A stretch of DNA of 32,919 bases from an uncultured Bacteroidales bacterium (GCA_946011725.1 CAMGBT010000020.1:1-32919), one strand, 5' to 3'. Shown: positions 7,359 through 15,311, counted from the stretch's first letter. The notes: generated from the letters alone by a model not told the origin. Translations and numbers: made by a program.

Positions 7359-8708
7359 TTAGAATGAGATAACTGCACGCATTTGGAAGATGCTGAAGTC
7401 GATGCCGTCGGGACGAGCCACGCTGAGCTTTTGGCCGTTTTGGGTCACTTGGCCTTTGCTGTCGGCATACTTGTCGTTGTTCATAAATGTGTAGTTGAGT
7501 CCGAGTGCCAAGTTGGAAGAGGGGTACCAGTTGATGGCGGCGGACCATGAGGTGGCTTGGCCGCCGGTGATGTAAGCGCGGCTGTCGTGCCAGTCGTTCA
7601 TGTTGATATTGCTTACGCGGGCGGCGAGTTCGAGGTTACCGCCGCGGCGGTTGACGGTCATGGGGCCGAATTCGGCGTCGTCGGGAGAGTAGCGGCGGTT
7701 GGAGCCGAGAATCATGTAGGATGCTTGGGCATACCAGCCGTTGAACTGGGCGTTGCGCAGCGAGATTTGATGCATGTTCTCGTAGCCGTGGCGGGCGATG
7801 GTGTTGAACACGTATTCGCCGTAAGCAAGGAATTTGTCGTAGCGGAAGCCGAGCTCCCAGCCTAAGATGGTATAGTTGTCGACGTTCTCAACCTCGGCTT
7901 GGACGAATCGGCGATGGTCCACGCGGCTTTCGGGCAGAGTGCGGAAGAGGACCATGTGGTCGGAAGCGCCGTCGCCGGCGGGGCGGCGGTAGTTGGCGTA
8001 GCCGCCGATGTGGATGGTCATCAGGTCGGTATTGATGGGCGAGAAAGCCACACGGCCGGCCACAGCCCAGCCATCGGAGCCGCGGTTGCGTTCCTTTTGG
8101 ATGATGTCGACGCTGCGGCCGAACACGCCGGCGGAAGCCCACCAGCCACGGCCCCAACCGGTGCCGCTCAAACCGAGGCAACGGCCGTCGGCAAAGGCTT
8201 CTACGGGCATCGGGCGCTCAGCCATGGTGATGTATTTGGAACTGGTGAGGCGCTCCATGCTCATGGGCACTTTGAAGTTGCCGAAGCGCACGTTCCAGTG
8301 GTCGTTGAAGCGGTAACCGAGAAACATATCTTTGAGTTCGACCTCGTTGAAGGCGAAATCCACGTCCAATTCGGCGAACCAGTTGTCTAATTCGGCTTTG
8401 AGGCCGAGGCGAGCGCGGCGCACAATCACGCCGTTGCTGAAGCGGAATTGGCCGTCGTCGTTTTCCAAGTCTTTGTTGAGTTTCGAAGTGAGATTGTCCA
8501 CGCTTTCGGTGGGCGAGTACACGGCGGCTTCGAGGTTGACACGGTTGTCCATCCACAGGTGGAAGCGGCCATCGTTGGAGCGGAAGTGGAGCTTACCTTT
8601 TTGGAAGTACACCTGCGCGGGGCTGATGGAGTCGGGCGAAGGCAGTTCTTGCGCTTGCGCACCCACAGCCACGAGAGCCATCATAGCAATTACCAGTTTT
8701 TTAATCAT
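7359..8708 (-). CDS. OprO/OprP-type phosphate-selective porin
   Basis: 449 residues from the ATG at 8708. The in-frame start at 8735 would lie in the promoter -7 element, so it is rejected. The signal peptide is MIKKLVIAMMALVAVGAQAQ. The porin O/P family pattern follows: FRSNDGRFHLWMDNRVNLEA, the RRARLGLKAELDNWFAELD strand, the LGYRFNDHWNVRFGNFKVP strand and ERPMPVEAFADGR. Alternating barrel strands then run to the C-terminal FQMRAVISF, whose terminal Phe is typical of outer-membrane proteins. In Pseudomonas, OprP and OprO are phosphate- and polyphosphate-selective channels induced by phosphate starvation. The gene leads an operon with the two small surface proteins. Its promoter carries the same four-unit repeat as the TonB receptor operon. 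Ion selectivity cannot be read from sequence, but the regulation agrees with the family name. Confidence 0.85.
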   Translation of the reverse strand: MIKKLVIAMMALVAVGAQAQELPSPDSISPAQVYFQKGKLHFRSNDGRFHLWMDNRVNLEAAVYSPTESVDNLTSKLNKDLENDDGQFRFSNGVIVRRARLGLKAELDNWFAELDVDFAFNEVELKDMFLGYRFNDHWNVRFGNFKVPMSMERLTSSKYITMAERPMPVEAFADGRCLGLSGTGWGRGWWASAGVFGRSVDIIQKERNRGSDGWAVAGRVAFSPINTDLMTIHIGGYANYRRPAGDGASDHMVLFRTLPESRVDHRRFVQAEVENVDNYTILGWELGFRYDKFLAYGEYVFNTIARHGYENMHQISLRNAQFNGWYAQASYMILGSNRRYSPDDAEFGPMTVNRRGGNLELAARVSNINMNDWHDSRAYITGGQATSWSAAINWYPSSNLALGLNYTFMNNDKYADSKGQVTQNGQKLSVARPDGIDFSIFQMRAVISF

Positions 8709-8732
8709 ATTAAGTTCATTTGAAATCTGCGG

Positions 8733-8789
8733 CAAAGTTAGCGCTAAAAGATTTCAAAAGTGTTTCACCGCGGTTAACTTTCGGTTAAA
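8733..8789 (-). promoter_or_regulatory. PhoB-like four-unit operator and promoter of the porin operon
   Basis: Read on the minus strand: TTTAACCGAAA (8779-8789), GTTAACCGCGG (8768-8778), TGAAACACTTT (8757-8767), TGAAATCTTTT (8746-8756), a 5-nt spacer AGCGC, then TAACTTTG (8733-8740). Forty of the 44 repeat positions match the element at 5617-5660, and the spacing to the -7 box is identical. Sequence outside the elements is not conserved to this extent, so the match looks functional rather than a recent duplication. Confidence 0.75.
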
Positions 8790-8802
8790 CCGCATGGCAA
8801 CA

Positions 8803-8845
8803 GCTGCTCGGCTTCAGCCTCACCACAGGACCCACAGCGGACGCG
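8803..8845 (+). repeat. dispersed GC-rich intergenic repeat, copy 2
   Basis: Core CTCGGCTTCAGCCTCACCAC followed by AGGACCCACAGCGGACGCG. It closely matches the copy at 14986-15028 and lies between the porin promoter and the terminator of the giant secreted-protein gene. Confidence 0.65.
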
Positions 8846-8860
8846 AAAGGGAAAAATGCG

Positions 8861-8892
8861 GAGCCCGGGAGGGCTCACGCCTTCCCGGGCTT
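8861..8892 (-). terminator. rho-independent terminator of the giant secreted protein gene
   Basis: AGCCCGGGA (8862-8870) pairs with TCCCGGGCT (8883-8891), with extra G-U and G-C pairs inside. On the minus strand the stem is followed by GCATTTTTC, giving a U-tract. It lies about 35 nt after the stop codon at 8926. Confidence 0.8.
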
Positions 8893-8925
8893 CTACGGTC
8901 TATTAACTAAATAATCCTACTAAGT

Positions 8926-11900
8926 TTATTTTGTCAGAATCACTTTGGCGGCTTGGGTGGTGCCGTTGGCTTCTACGGTTACTACGTAGATGCCGGGGGC
9001 GAAGTCGGTCAGGGGGAGGGCGAAGTCAGTGGCGGCGGGGTGTTGGGCCATCAGGATGCCGGAGGCGGTGGTGATGGCGAGGTGGTCGAAGCTGCCGTTG
9101 ACGGTGAGGATGCCGTTGGCCACGCGGATTGTGGGTTGGGCGGCATCGGGGCTGATGATGCCGGTGTTTTCGATGGTGACGGTGGCAGTGGCTTCGCCGG
9201 TGGCGCCGTTTTCGTAGACGGTTTCGATGGTGTAGGTGTAGGTGCCGAAGTCAAGGTCGAGGTCTTCGAAGGAGTTGGCTACTATGGGGTATAGGGTGAG
9301 TTTTTCACCGTTGCGGTACACGTTGTAACCAACCATGGGTGAGTATTGGCCTTTTTGACCGATGTAGAGGTCGTCGACGAAGAGCTGGTAGATGTAGCGG
9401 GTGATGTAGTGGAGGGCTACGTAGCGAGCGCCGGCGGGGATTTCAACTGAGTAGTATTGCCAAGCGGCGGAGTTGGTGGAAATGAGAGAAGCGCGTTGGA
9501 AGCTTTCAACGTTATTGTCAGACATAGAGTATTCCACGGAGAGGAGCTCGGTGCCGTAACCGGCATTGCGAGTGCGGATGCAGAATGACACTTCGAGGGT
9601 GCCGTCGAAGTCGAGGCGGGGCGAGATTACCCAATCATCGTTAGTGATTTGTTCGATATTGCCGGAGGTGAATGCGAGCATTTGGCTGCCTTCGGGTTCG
9701 GAGGCGAAGTCGGCATCGGCATCGGGGGCGGTCGTTGTGGGGGAGTAGATCATGGCGGCCATACGTTCGCCTTCATGCTCGTAGTCGATTACGCTGTTAG
9801 AGAAGGTGTAAGCACCGTCGCCGTCGATGTATGTCCAGCCGTCCATGGGTTCGATGGAGAAGGGAGTTTCGGATTGGAAGTCGTTGTAGATACCATGGCG
9901 GTAGGCGGGGGTGATGTTCCAGGTGAGGGTGACGTTGTTATCGGCGGTGGAGGCGGTGAGATTGTTGACGGGTGCGCCCCAATTGGTGCCGTCGAAGTCG
10001 ATTTCAATGATGTCGGAAGCGACGGAAGTGCCGTCGGCATACTCGGTCAGGACTTGATATGTTTGGGTGCCGAAGATGGGCGAAGCGTCAAGATAACCGG
10101 CGGTTTCGCATTGGGCATAGTACTTGTCGTTGCGCACCACGATGTAACGGCTGACTTCGTTGGCGGTGGCAGCGCTGTCCCAGGTGAGTTGGACTGCTTG
10201 ATTATTGTCGGAGACTGCGGCTGCGAGGTTTGATGCACCGGGGTAATCGGATTCAGCGTTAATGTCGAAGGTGAGGGTAACCGGCACAATCACATCCGAG
10301 CAAAGGTTGTTGGATGAAATGACAATGTTGCACTGCTTTTGTTGGCCGTCAGCGAGACCGTCGGTATTGATATCCAAAGTAATATCGCCTTGTTCGTTCA
10401 CTTGGAGAGCGGAGGGAGCGTTGGTGATGGTGAGCCAAGTTTCGGTGGGGTAGAGTTTGAGCACGTAGATTTGGGAGCCGCTTTGGCCGGTACGCGAGCT
10501 GTAGGCTTGCTGGAAGACGAGCGACTGGTAGCCGGGGACTACGTCGGTGGATGCTTGCACGAAGGCGTTTGAGGGCGCGAGCATGCCGTTGGCATTAGCA
10601 AAGACGCAATCGGGCAGATTGTTGGCTTCGAATGTTTCAACAATGGAGGAGTTTTCGAAGGAGAACTTGCCAATGATGTAACCGGCGGGCGAGTAGTTGG
10701 TCTTCACCATCCACAGGTAGGGGCCGCCTACGGTGTAGTTGTCGAATGCCATTGAGCGATAGCTTGCGTCGGGGAGTTTGAAGCTTTCAGCGATAGAGCC
10801 GTCGGCGTTGATTCGGTTGATTACGCCGCTTGAAAGCACGTAGAAGCTTTCGTTCTGCTGATTGTAGGCGATGGCGGTGATGTTCATCATGGATTCATCG
10901 AGGTTGATTTTTTGGGTGTCGCGAATCAACTTGGCATCGAGGTCGATGGGCATGATGCAAGCGAGCTCTTTGGGGGTTGACCAGGACTTGCCTTGGACAT
11001 AGCCGTAGAGTTGGGAGCCGGTGGAGTATACTCCGGTGATGGTGTAGGCTGCGCCTTCGGTTTCGAAGGTGAGGGGTACGGTGGCCACGACGTTGCCCTG
11101 TTGGTCAATTTCGTTGAGTTCGAAAGCGGAGTAGTTGCTGCTCTTCTGATAGTATTTGCCGTTGAGGTAGAAGAGTTGGTTGTTGTTGTAGCCGGTGAGG
11201 TTGAAGGTTTGTGCAACGGCAAATTGATTTTCGGCTTCGATGCTACCGAATTCGGGCAGGGATACATCGCCGGTGGGGACGAATGCCACGGAGAGTGAAG
11301 CGGGAGCGTCGCCTTGGTTAGCCACGGGGATTTGGAATGAGCGCTTGCTGCGCGGACTCATGGTGGCCTCGATGGCGGCGGTGGTGGAGGAGAGTCGGCC
11401 GCCTTGGAAGTTGATGGTGTAGTTAGAGTTGTCTTCATCGAAGGTGGCTTCGGTGGAGAAGGACATGCCGTTGCGGGTGATTGTCAGCAGGTAGTCGCCG
11501 CTCTGAATTTCGTCGAAGGCGAAGATGCCGGCGGCATCGGTGGTAGTGGTGTAGGTGGTGCCGATTTGTTTGAGGGTGGCAGTGAGGTCAACTGCGGCGG
11601 TGAGGGGCTGACCGGCGTAGGTGACAGTGCCGGCGATGGCTGCGTTGTGGGAAGCCCAAGCGGCCACGCGGGTGATTTGCCAGTTGTAGTCGGTGGGAGC
11701 GCCTTCCACACCGGAGGCACGCAGGCGGAAACGGAATTCGCGACCTTGGACGGCTTCGGTGGCGTCGAAGATGGCTTTGGTGAACTTGCCGTACTGGGCG
11801 ATGTAGGTAACGCTGCCTACGTTGACCCATTCGTCGGAGCCTTCCACCTGTACGTCGAGGTTCATGCGCTCTTCGCCCAGGCCTTGCATGTAGTTATTGC

Positions 11901-13230
11901 CGGAGTAGTAGAATGCGATGCTCACGTTGTCGTTGGCGGCGGCTTTGAGCGGACGCGAGATTAGGGTTTGAGCGAAGCTTAAATCTTGGCCGTGGGAGTA
12001 TTGCATGATGCGATCGCCATCACTGCCGTTAGCCGCTACTTTCCAAGCCGGGGAGGATTGGCCGCAGTCGATTTCCATGTAGCTATCGGGGAGGCGATTG
12101 AACTCTACGAACAGGGGGTATGAGTAGTTGAAGTCTTCAACCACGGGGAGGGCGTGTGTGTCGTCGAGGGTAACGTAGGCGTTGGCCACAGCGGCTTCGG
12201 CGCCTTGATTGTCAACGGCGCGGAGCTGGTATTGGTAGGTTTCGCCTTGTTGGGGCACGTTATCGTCGGTGAAGGAGTAAGTTAGCGGGGCTAACTGTTC
12301 GGCATTAATCTTTTGGCCGTTGCGATAGATGTTGTAGCCGGCCACATCGTGGCTGACTGCGTCGGTAATAACCGGCACGGAGGCGGCTTTGAAGTTGATG
12401 CCATCGTAGTCGACGAACATCATGTAGGTTTGCCCATCGCCGGCGGTGTAATGGGTGATGGTGCGGGGATAGTAGACTTCTTCCACACCGGCTTGACCCA
12501 CGAAGTCGTGGAGGTCGAATGTTTTGCCGGTGAAGTCGAGCTGGTCGAGGTCGTATTCGTAGACCATGCGGTTGTGTGTGTTGGCGTTGGCCAGCGCGTA
12601 GAGGTGCTTACCGATTACGGTGATGTCTTGGCAGATGACCTGGCCGTCCATGTTGATGGTGAAATCGATGGTGCCATCCAATATGGTGCCCTTCATGTCG
12701 ATGAAGTAGAGGTGGGTATAGTCGCCCACGGCAAAGCCGCCTCGGCCTTCATCGAGCCAAGGGAGGTATTCCAAGAAGTAGATGAACTGGTTTGTAGGAA
12801 TCACGCGCACGATTTGGTGCTGTTCGATGTCAACGACGAAGATGCCGCGGCGTTCGAACTCGATCATGTAGCAGTAGGTGCCGTCGGTGGTAGTTTTCCA
12901 CACGTCGTCGAGGCCGTCGATGTTGAAGGCTTCTTGATAGGTGCCATCGAGGGCGAAGCGGCACATAACGTTGTAACCACAGTATACGCTGTTACCCAAT
13001 ACATAGGCGTTACTGTGACTGAGGTAGTAGGAGAACGCGGGGCTCCAATTATCAATACCCACCTCGGCGGGTTCACCTTGGGTGAGTGGCTGCCATTGCA
13101 ATTGCACAGCATCGTACCACGTGCGCGTCCATGTCATCTCGGCCGGGGCGGCTGCTCGGGCTGAGAAGGCGGTCAGCGACAGCGATACCGCCACTGCTAC
13201 CGACATGATTCGTTCAGTAAACTTGTTCAT
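8926..13230 (-). CDS. giant secreted multidomain protein with FN3 repeats and T9SS-like tail
   Basis: 1434 residues with a signal peptide (about 1-26, ending SARA). The first 280 residues look like a beta-propeller (repeated short strands around YAL, YFID, YEYDL). An FN3-like module spans about 290-355 (GYNIYRNGQ...YQYQLRAVD). A jelly-roll runs at about 365-530. A carboxypeptidase-regulatory-like domain lies at about 535-615 (IAGTVTYAGQPL...DEIQSGDYLLTITRNG). A second propeller-like region follows to about 920. FN3-like modules sit at about 1000-1085 and 1086-1123. A cleaved-adhesin/choice-of-anchor-J domain covers 1124-1293 (DDWVISPRLDF...LFVDDLYIGQK). A last FN3 (1294-1353) precedes a C-terminal domain (1360-1434) ending GIYVVTVEANG...AAKVILTK, typical of type IX cargo. 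It is likely a cell-surface adhesin or binding protein. It is transcribed alone and divergently from the TPR regulator, which may control it. Ligand unknown. Confidence 0.8.
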   Translation of the reverse strand: MNKFTERIMSVAVAVSLSLTAFSARAAAPAEMTWTRTWYDAVQLQWQPLTQGEPAEVGIDNWSPAFSYYLSHSNAYVLGNSVYCGYNVMCRFALDGTYQEAFNIDGLDDVWKTTTDGTYCYMIEFERRGIFVVDIEQHQIVRVIPTNQFIYFLEYLPWLDEGRGGFAVGDYTHLYFIDMKGTILDGTIDFTINMDGQVICQDITVIGKHLYALANANTHNRMVYEYDLDQLDFTGKTFDLHDFVGQAGVEEVYYPRTITHYTAGDGQTYMMFVDYDGINFKAASVPVITDAVSHDVAGYNIYRNGQKINAEQLAPLTYSFTDDNVPQQGETYQYQLRAVDNQGAEAAVANAYVTLDDTHALPVVEDFNYSYPLFVEFNRLPDSYMEIDCGQSSPAWKVAANGSDGDRIMQYSHGQDLSFAQTLISRPLKAAANDNVSIAFYYSGNNYMQGLGEERMNLDVQVEGSDEWVNVGSVTYIAQYGKFTKAIFDATEAVQGREFRFRLRASGVEGAPTDYNWQITRVAAWASHNAAIAGTVTYAGQPLTAAVDLTATLKQIGTTYTTTTDAAGIFAFDEIQSGDYLLTITRNGMSFSTEATFDEDNSNYTINFQGGRLSSTTAAIEATMSPRSKRSFQIPVANQGDAPASLSVAFVPTGDVSLPEFGSIEAENQFAVAQTFNLTGYNNNQLFYLNGKYYQKSSNYSAFELNEIDQQGNVVATVPLTFETEGAAYTITGVYSTGSQLYGYVQGKSWSTPKELACIMPIDLDAKLIRDTQKINLDESMMNITAIAYNQQNESFYVLSSGVINRINADGSIAESFKLPDASYRSMAFDNYTVGGPYLWMVKTNYSPAGYIIGKFSFENSSIVETFEANNLPDCVFANANGMLAPSNAFVQASTDVVPGYQSLVFQQAYSSRTGQSGSQIYVLKLYPTETWLTITNAPSALQVNEQGDITLDINTDGLADGQQKQCNIVISSNNLCSDVIVPVTLTFDINAESDYPGASNLAAAVSDNNQAVQLTWDSAATANEVSRYIVVRNDKYYAQCETAGYLDASPIFGTQTYQVLTEYADGTSVASDIIEIDFDGTNWGAPVNNLTASTADNNVTLTWNITPAYRHGIYNDFQSETPFSIEPMDGWTYIDGDGAYTFSNSVIDYEHEGERMAAMIYSPTTTAPDADADFASEPEGSQMLAFTSGNIEQITNDDWVISPRLDFDGTLEVSFCIRTRNAGYGTELLSVEYSMSDNNVESFQRASLISTNSAAWQYYSVEIPAGARYVALHYITRYIYQLFVDDLYIGQKGQYSPMVGYNVYRNGEKLTLYPIVANSFEDLDLDFGTYTYTIETVYENGATGEATATVTIENTGIISPDAAQPTIRVANGILTVNGSFDHLAITTASGILMAQHPAATDFALPLTDFAPGIYVVTVEANGTTQAAKVILTK

Positions 13231-13270
13231 AAAAATTGAATTATGTTTTGTTAGGGTTATTTTTTGTTCG

Positions 13271-13302
13271 CAAAGTTAATAGAAAAGGATGTTTGCGCCA
13301 AA
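13271..13302 (-). promoter_or_regulatory. housekeeping-type promoter of the giant secreted protein gene
   Basis: On the minus strand, TTTG (13299-13302), a 20-nt spacer, then TAACTTTG (13271-13278), 41 nt from the ATG. This fits the Bacteroidota primary-sigma consensus TTTG-N19-21-TAnnTTTG. Unlike the two Pho-like promoters it has a proper -33 box and no 11-nt repeats. Confidence 0.75.
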
Positions 13303-13339
13303 TTTTCGGGCAAGGTTTGTTGGGGGCATGTCACAGCGT

Positions 13340-13357
13340 GCTTTGGCGTCACAAAGC
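13340..13357. promoter_or_regulatory. inverted repeat, candidate operator
   Basis: GCTTTG (13340-13345) and CAAAGC (13352-13357) form perfect arms around GCGTCA. It lies in the divergent spacer, about 40 nt upstream of the -33 box of the giant protein gene. TGTCACA (13329-13335) and GTCACAA (13348-13354) nearby echo the GTGACA of the second palindrome. Confidence 0.4.
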
Positions 13358-13403
13358 TGATTTACAGGTGGTTATCTGCCGTAATTTGGTGCGTTGTAAC
13401 GCT

Positions 13404-13418
13404 AAATTGTGACAATTT
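13404..13418. promoter_or_regulatory. 15-nt perfect palindrome, candidate operator
   Basis: AAATTGT-G-ACAATTT, symmetric about 13411, in the middle of the spacer between the divergent giant-protein and TPR-regulator genes. This is a good size and position for a dimeric regulator binding site. The regulator is unknown; the adjacent helix-turn-helix protein is one candidate. Confidence 0.5.
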
Positions 13419-13509
13419 TGGAGGCTGATTTCGGCGCTCAAATGGAGGAAAATGCGCCTTGGAGGCGGATTTTGTAGGAGAAAATGGGCGGTATGTCGTG
13501 ATTTTTTTG

Positions 13510-13517
13510 TAAATTTG
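13510..13517 (+). promoter_or_regulatory. -7 element of the TPR regulator promoter
   Basis: TAAATTTG, matching TAnnTTTG, 20 nt before the ATG at 13538. I see no good TTTG at 19-21 nt upstream, so only the -7 box is supported. Because the element is so close to the ATG, the 5' leader would be very short. Confidence 0.5.
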
Positions 13518-13537
13518 CAAATAAATAATCCTACGCC

Positions 13538-14908
13538 ATGTTGCGCTCTATTTACGCATTCATACTATCTGTAATTGGCTTGTGCACCGCCATTAGCTGC
13601 GGCGATGACAGTGCTATGGGGTACGCCTCTACCAAGGGATACCTCGATGAGGGCGTGCGGCATTACCAAGCGGAGCAAAACGATAGCGCCCTACTCTGCC
13701 TTAAGCAGGCGGAGCAGCTGGCCGAGGAGTACGGCTTGGACAGTTTGATGATTGAGACGTGGATAGCGCTGGCGAAGGTGAACGCGGTGACGGCCAATTT
13801 TGCGCTGGCGCATCACTATGCCAACGCGGTGTACACCACGGCACACCGCACCAACGACAAGGAGCGCTTGGCCATGAGTTGCAACCTGTTAGCGTCGATC
13901 TACGACATGCAGGACAGCACGGAGCGGGCGTTTGAATACATCGACGAGCTGAAGCAGTACGCGAGCTATGGCCCGACGCAACTGCGGGCGTACTCGCTGG
14001 CCAATATCGGCATCTTCTACATGCGCAAGCGGCAGAATGCCATCGCCAAGGAGTATCTGAATCAGTCGGTAGAGGTGATGCCGCTGGCCGACGCATTTTG
14101 CTCATTAGCAGTGATTTGCGGGCGCGAAGGCGACATGGAGGAGGCCAACAGGCTGTGGCAGATTGCGCTGCAGACGCCTAACTTGTATCACCGTATCACT
14201 TTCCTCAAGGCCATCGCCACGCAGTACTACCAAATGGGCGAATACCGCGAGGCGTGCGAAATCAATGAGCAGGTGGTGGCGCTCACCGACACGCTCACAC
14301 GCCGCCGACAAACGGCTGAGATTCAGGAACTTCAGTTGCGCTACGATGAGCAGAAGGTGAAGCGGAAAATGGAGCGCAAAACGTTTGCGGCCATCATTGT
14401 GATTCTGGTGCTGGTGATCGCGGGCGTGGGGTATGTGGTTTATGTGCGGATGAAGCACAACCGCCTAAGCCGGCTGATTTCCGACAGTCAATCACTGGTT
14501 GACGCTTACACCCGCCAGATCAGCACTCTGGAGCAGAGCGGCAAGGAGGCGGAGCTACAGGTGGAGGAACTGCGCAAGCGCATTTCGGTGCTGCAAAAGA
14601 AGCAGTCGGAGATCCTGTCACTCGGGCGCCGGCACTATACCGACTTGCAAAACGGCGGGAAGACGGTAAGATGGAACAAGGAAGATTTCGAAAACTTTGT
14701 GCAATACTACAAGGTGGTGGACTTGGCATTTGTGCAACACCTTGAGACAGAGTACGATAACCTCAGCGCCATCCACAAGGTGTTTATGATCCTTGTGCAC
14801 GAGGGCCGCACCAACGAGGAGGTGCAGGAGACGATGAGCCTGTCGGCCGGCGCCTTCCGCACCATGAAATACCGCATCAAAAAGAAGCAACTGATCCCGG
14901 AGGCATAA
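13538..14908 (+). CDS. membrane-bound TPR regulator with C-terminal helix-turn-helix
   Basis: 456 residues. An N-terminal hydrophobic segment (about 5-20) ends at Cys21, a possible lipobox. TPR-like helix pairs run at about 33-255 (for example GVRHYQAEQNDSALLCLKQA, then YMRKRQNAIAKEYLNQSVEV and YYQMGEYREACEINEQVVAL). One transmembrane helix spans 283-303. A coiled coil follows (about 312-358). The C-terminal domain (409-450) has the spacing of a LuxR/sigma-4-like helix-turn-helix, LSAIHKVFMILVHEGRTNEEV...SAGAFRTMKYRIKKKQ. The expected topology is a periplasmic TPR sensor and a cytoplasmic DNA-binding domain, an arrangement known among Bacteroidota one-component regulators. It is divergent from the giant secreted protein gene and shares a 300-nt spacer containing a palindrome, so it may regulate that gene and itself. 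Signal and targets are unknown. Confidence 0.75.
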   Translation: MLRSIYAFILSVIGLCTAISCGDDSAMGYASTKGYLDEGVRHYQAEQNDSALLCLKQAEQLAEEYGLDSLMIETWIALAKVNAVTANFALAHHYANAVYTTAHRTNDKERLAMSCNLLASIYDMQDSTERAFEYIDELKQYASYGPTQLRAYSLANIGIFYMRKRQNAIAKEYLNQSVEVMPLADAFCSLAVICGREGDMEEANRLWQIALQTPNLYHRITFLKAIATQYYQMGEYREACEINEQVVALTDTLTRRRQTAEIQELQLRYDEQKVKRKMERKTFAAIIVILVLVIAGVGYVVYVRMKHNRLSRLISDSQSLVDAYTRQISTLEQSGKEAELQVEELRKRISVLQKKQSEILSLGRRHYTDLQNGGKTVRWNKEDFENFVQYYKVVDLAFVQHLETEYDNLSAIHKVFMILVHEGRTNEEVQETMSLSAGAFRTMKYRIKKKQLIPEA

Positions 14909-14926
14909 GCTCCGCGCCCTCGCGGC

Positions 14927-14945
14927 AAGCCGGCGGGCGGCTTTT
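14927..14945 (+). terminator. short hairpin terminator after the TPR regulator
   Basis: AAGCCG (14927-14932) pairs with CGGCTT (14938-14943) around GCGGG, running into TTTT (14942-14945). It lies about 20 nt after the stop codon. A short stem and short T-run make it moderately convincing. Confidence 0.5.
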
Positions 14946-14985
14946 GACGATTCCTGACGATTTTTAACGACCCATGCGGGCGGAA

Positions 14986-15028
14986 GCAGCTCGGCTTCCG
15001 CCTCGCCACAGAACCCACAGCGGACGCG
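14986..15028 (+). repeat. dispersed GC-rich intergenic repeat, copy 3
   Basis: Core GCTCGGCTTCCGCCTCGCC, then ACAGAACCCACAGCGGACGCG. It matches copy 2 almost throughout and copy 5 over the first 30 nt. The following GGGCGCTTCCGC (15033-15044) also recurs after copy 5. Confidence 0.7.
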
Positions 15029-15044
15029 CGTCGGGCGCTTCCGC

Positions 15045-15086
15045 GCCGCTCGGCTGCCGCCTCGCCACCGAACCGCACCGCGGCGC
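15045..15086 (+). repeat. dispersed GC-rich intergenic repeat, copy 4 (degenerate tandem)
   Basis: GCTCGGCTGCCGCCTCGCC followed by ACCGAACCGCACCGCGGCGC. A diverged copy directly after copy 3, giving a local tandem arrangement. Confidence 0.55.
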
Positions 15087-15134
15087 CCGCTTCGCTGCGC
15101 CGAGCCTGCCCGGCTGCGGGCAGCGGGGCGGGCT

Positions 15135-15249
15135 CGGAGCCTTTTTGCACCCGCTCCGAGCTCTTGCTCGGGCGGAAGGCGGACAGGAGCGGGGCAGCGG
15201 GCGGCGCGGAGCCTTTTTGCACCCGCTCCGAGCTCTTGCTCGGGCGGAA
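15135..15249. repeat. 43-nt direct duplication with 72-nt period
   Basis: Two identical 43-nt blocks at 15135-15177 and 15207-15249. Each runs from CGGAGCCTTTTTGCACCC to GCTCTTGCTCGGGCGGAA, with related G-rich sequence on both sides. There is no reading-frame reason for the identity, so this is either a recent tandem duplication or part of a larger mobile-type repeat. Confidence 0.8.
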
Positions 15250-15278
15250 AGCGGACGGGCGGCGGGGAAGGATAAAGG

Positions 15279-15311
15279 AAGGGCTGCGCGGTGGTGGGTG
15301 GCGCAGCCCTT
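15279..15311 (-). terminator. terminator of the nuo-atp operon
   Basis: Perfect 11-bp arms, AAGGGCTGCGC (15279-15289) and GCGCAGCCCTT (15301-15311), around an 11-nt loop. It lies 25 nt after the nuoN stop and is followed on the minus strand by CCTTTATCCTT. It is the only strong hairpin of this type I found associated with the array. Confidence 0.75.

Larger units (their letters stand above)
14946..15278. other. very GC-rich gene-free repeat spacer
   Basis: Long open frames here are a by-product of GC content; none has family features or a plausible start. The region contains two adjacent copies of the dispersed repeat (14986-15028 and 15045-15086) and a duplicated 43-nt block (15135-15177 and 15207-15249). 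It lies between two convergent transcription units. Confidence 0.65.

Noticed and set aside
8709..8735. Upstream in-frame start for the porin gene
   Set aside because: It falls inside the -7 element, so it would precede the transcript start.
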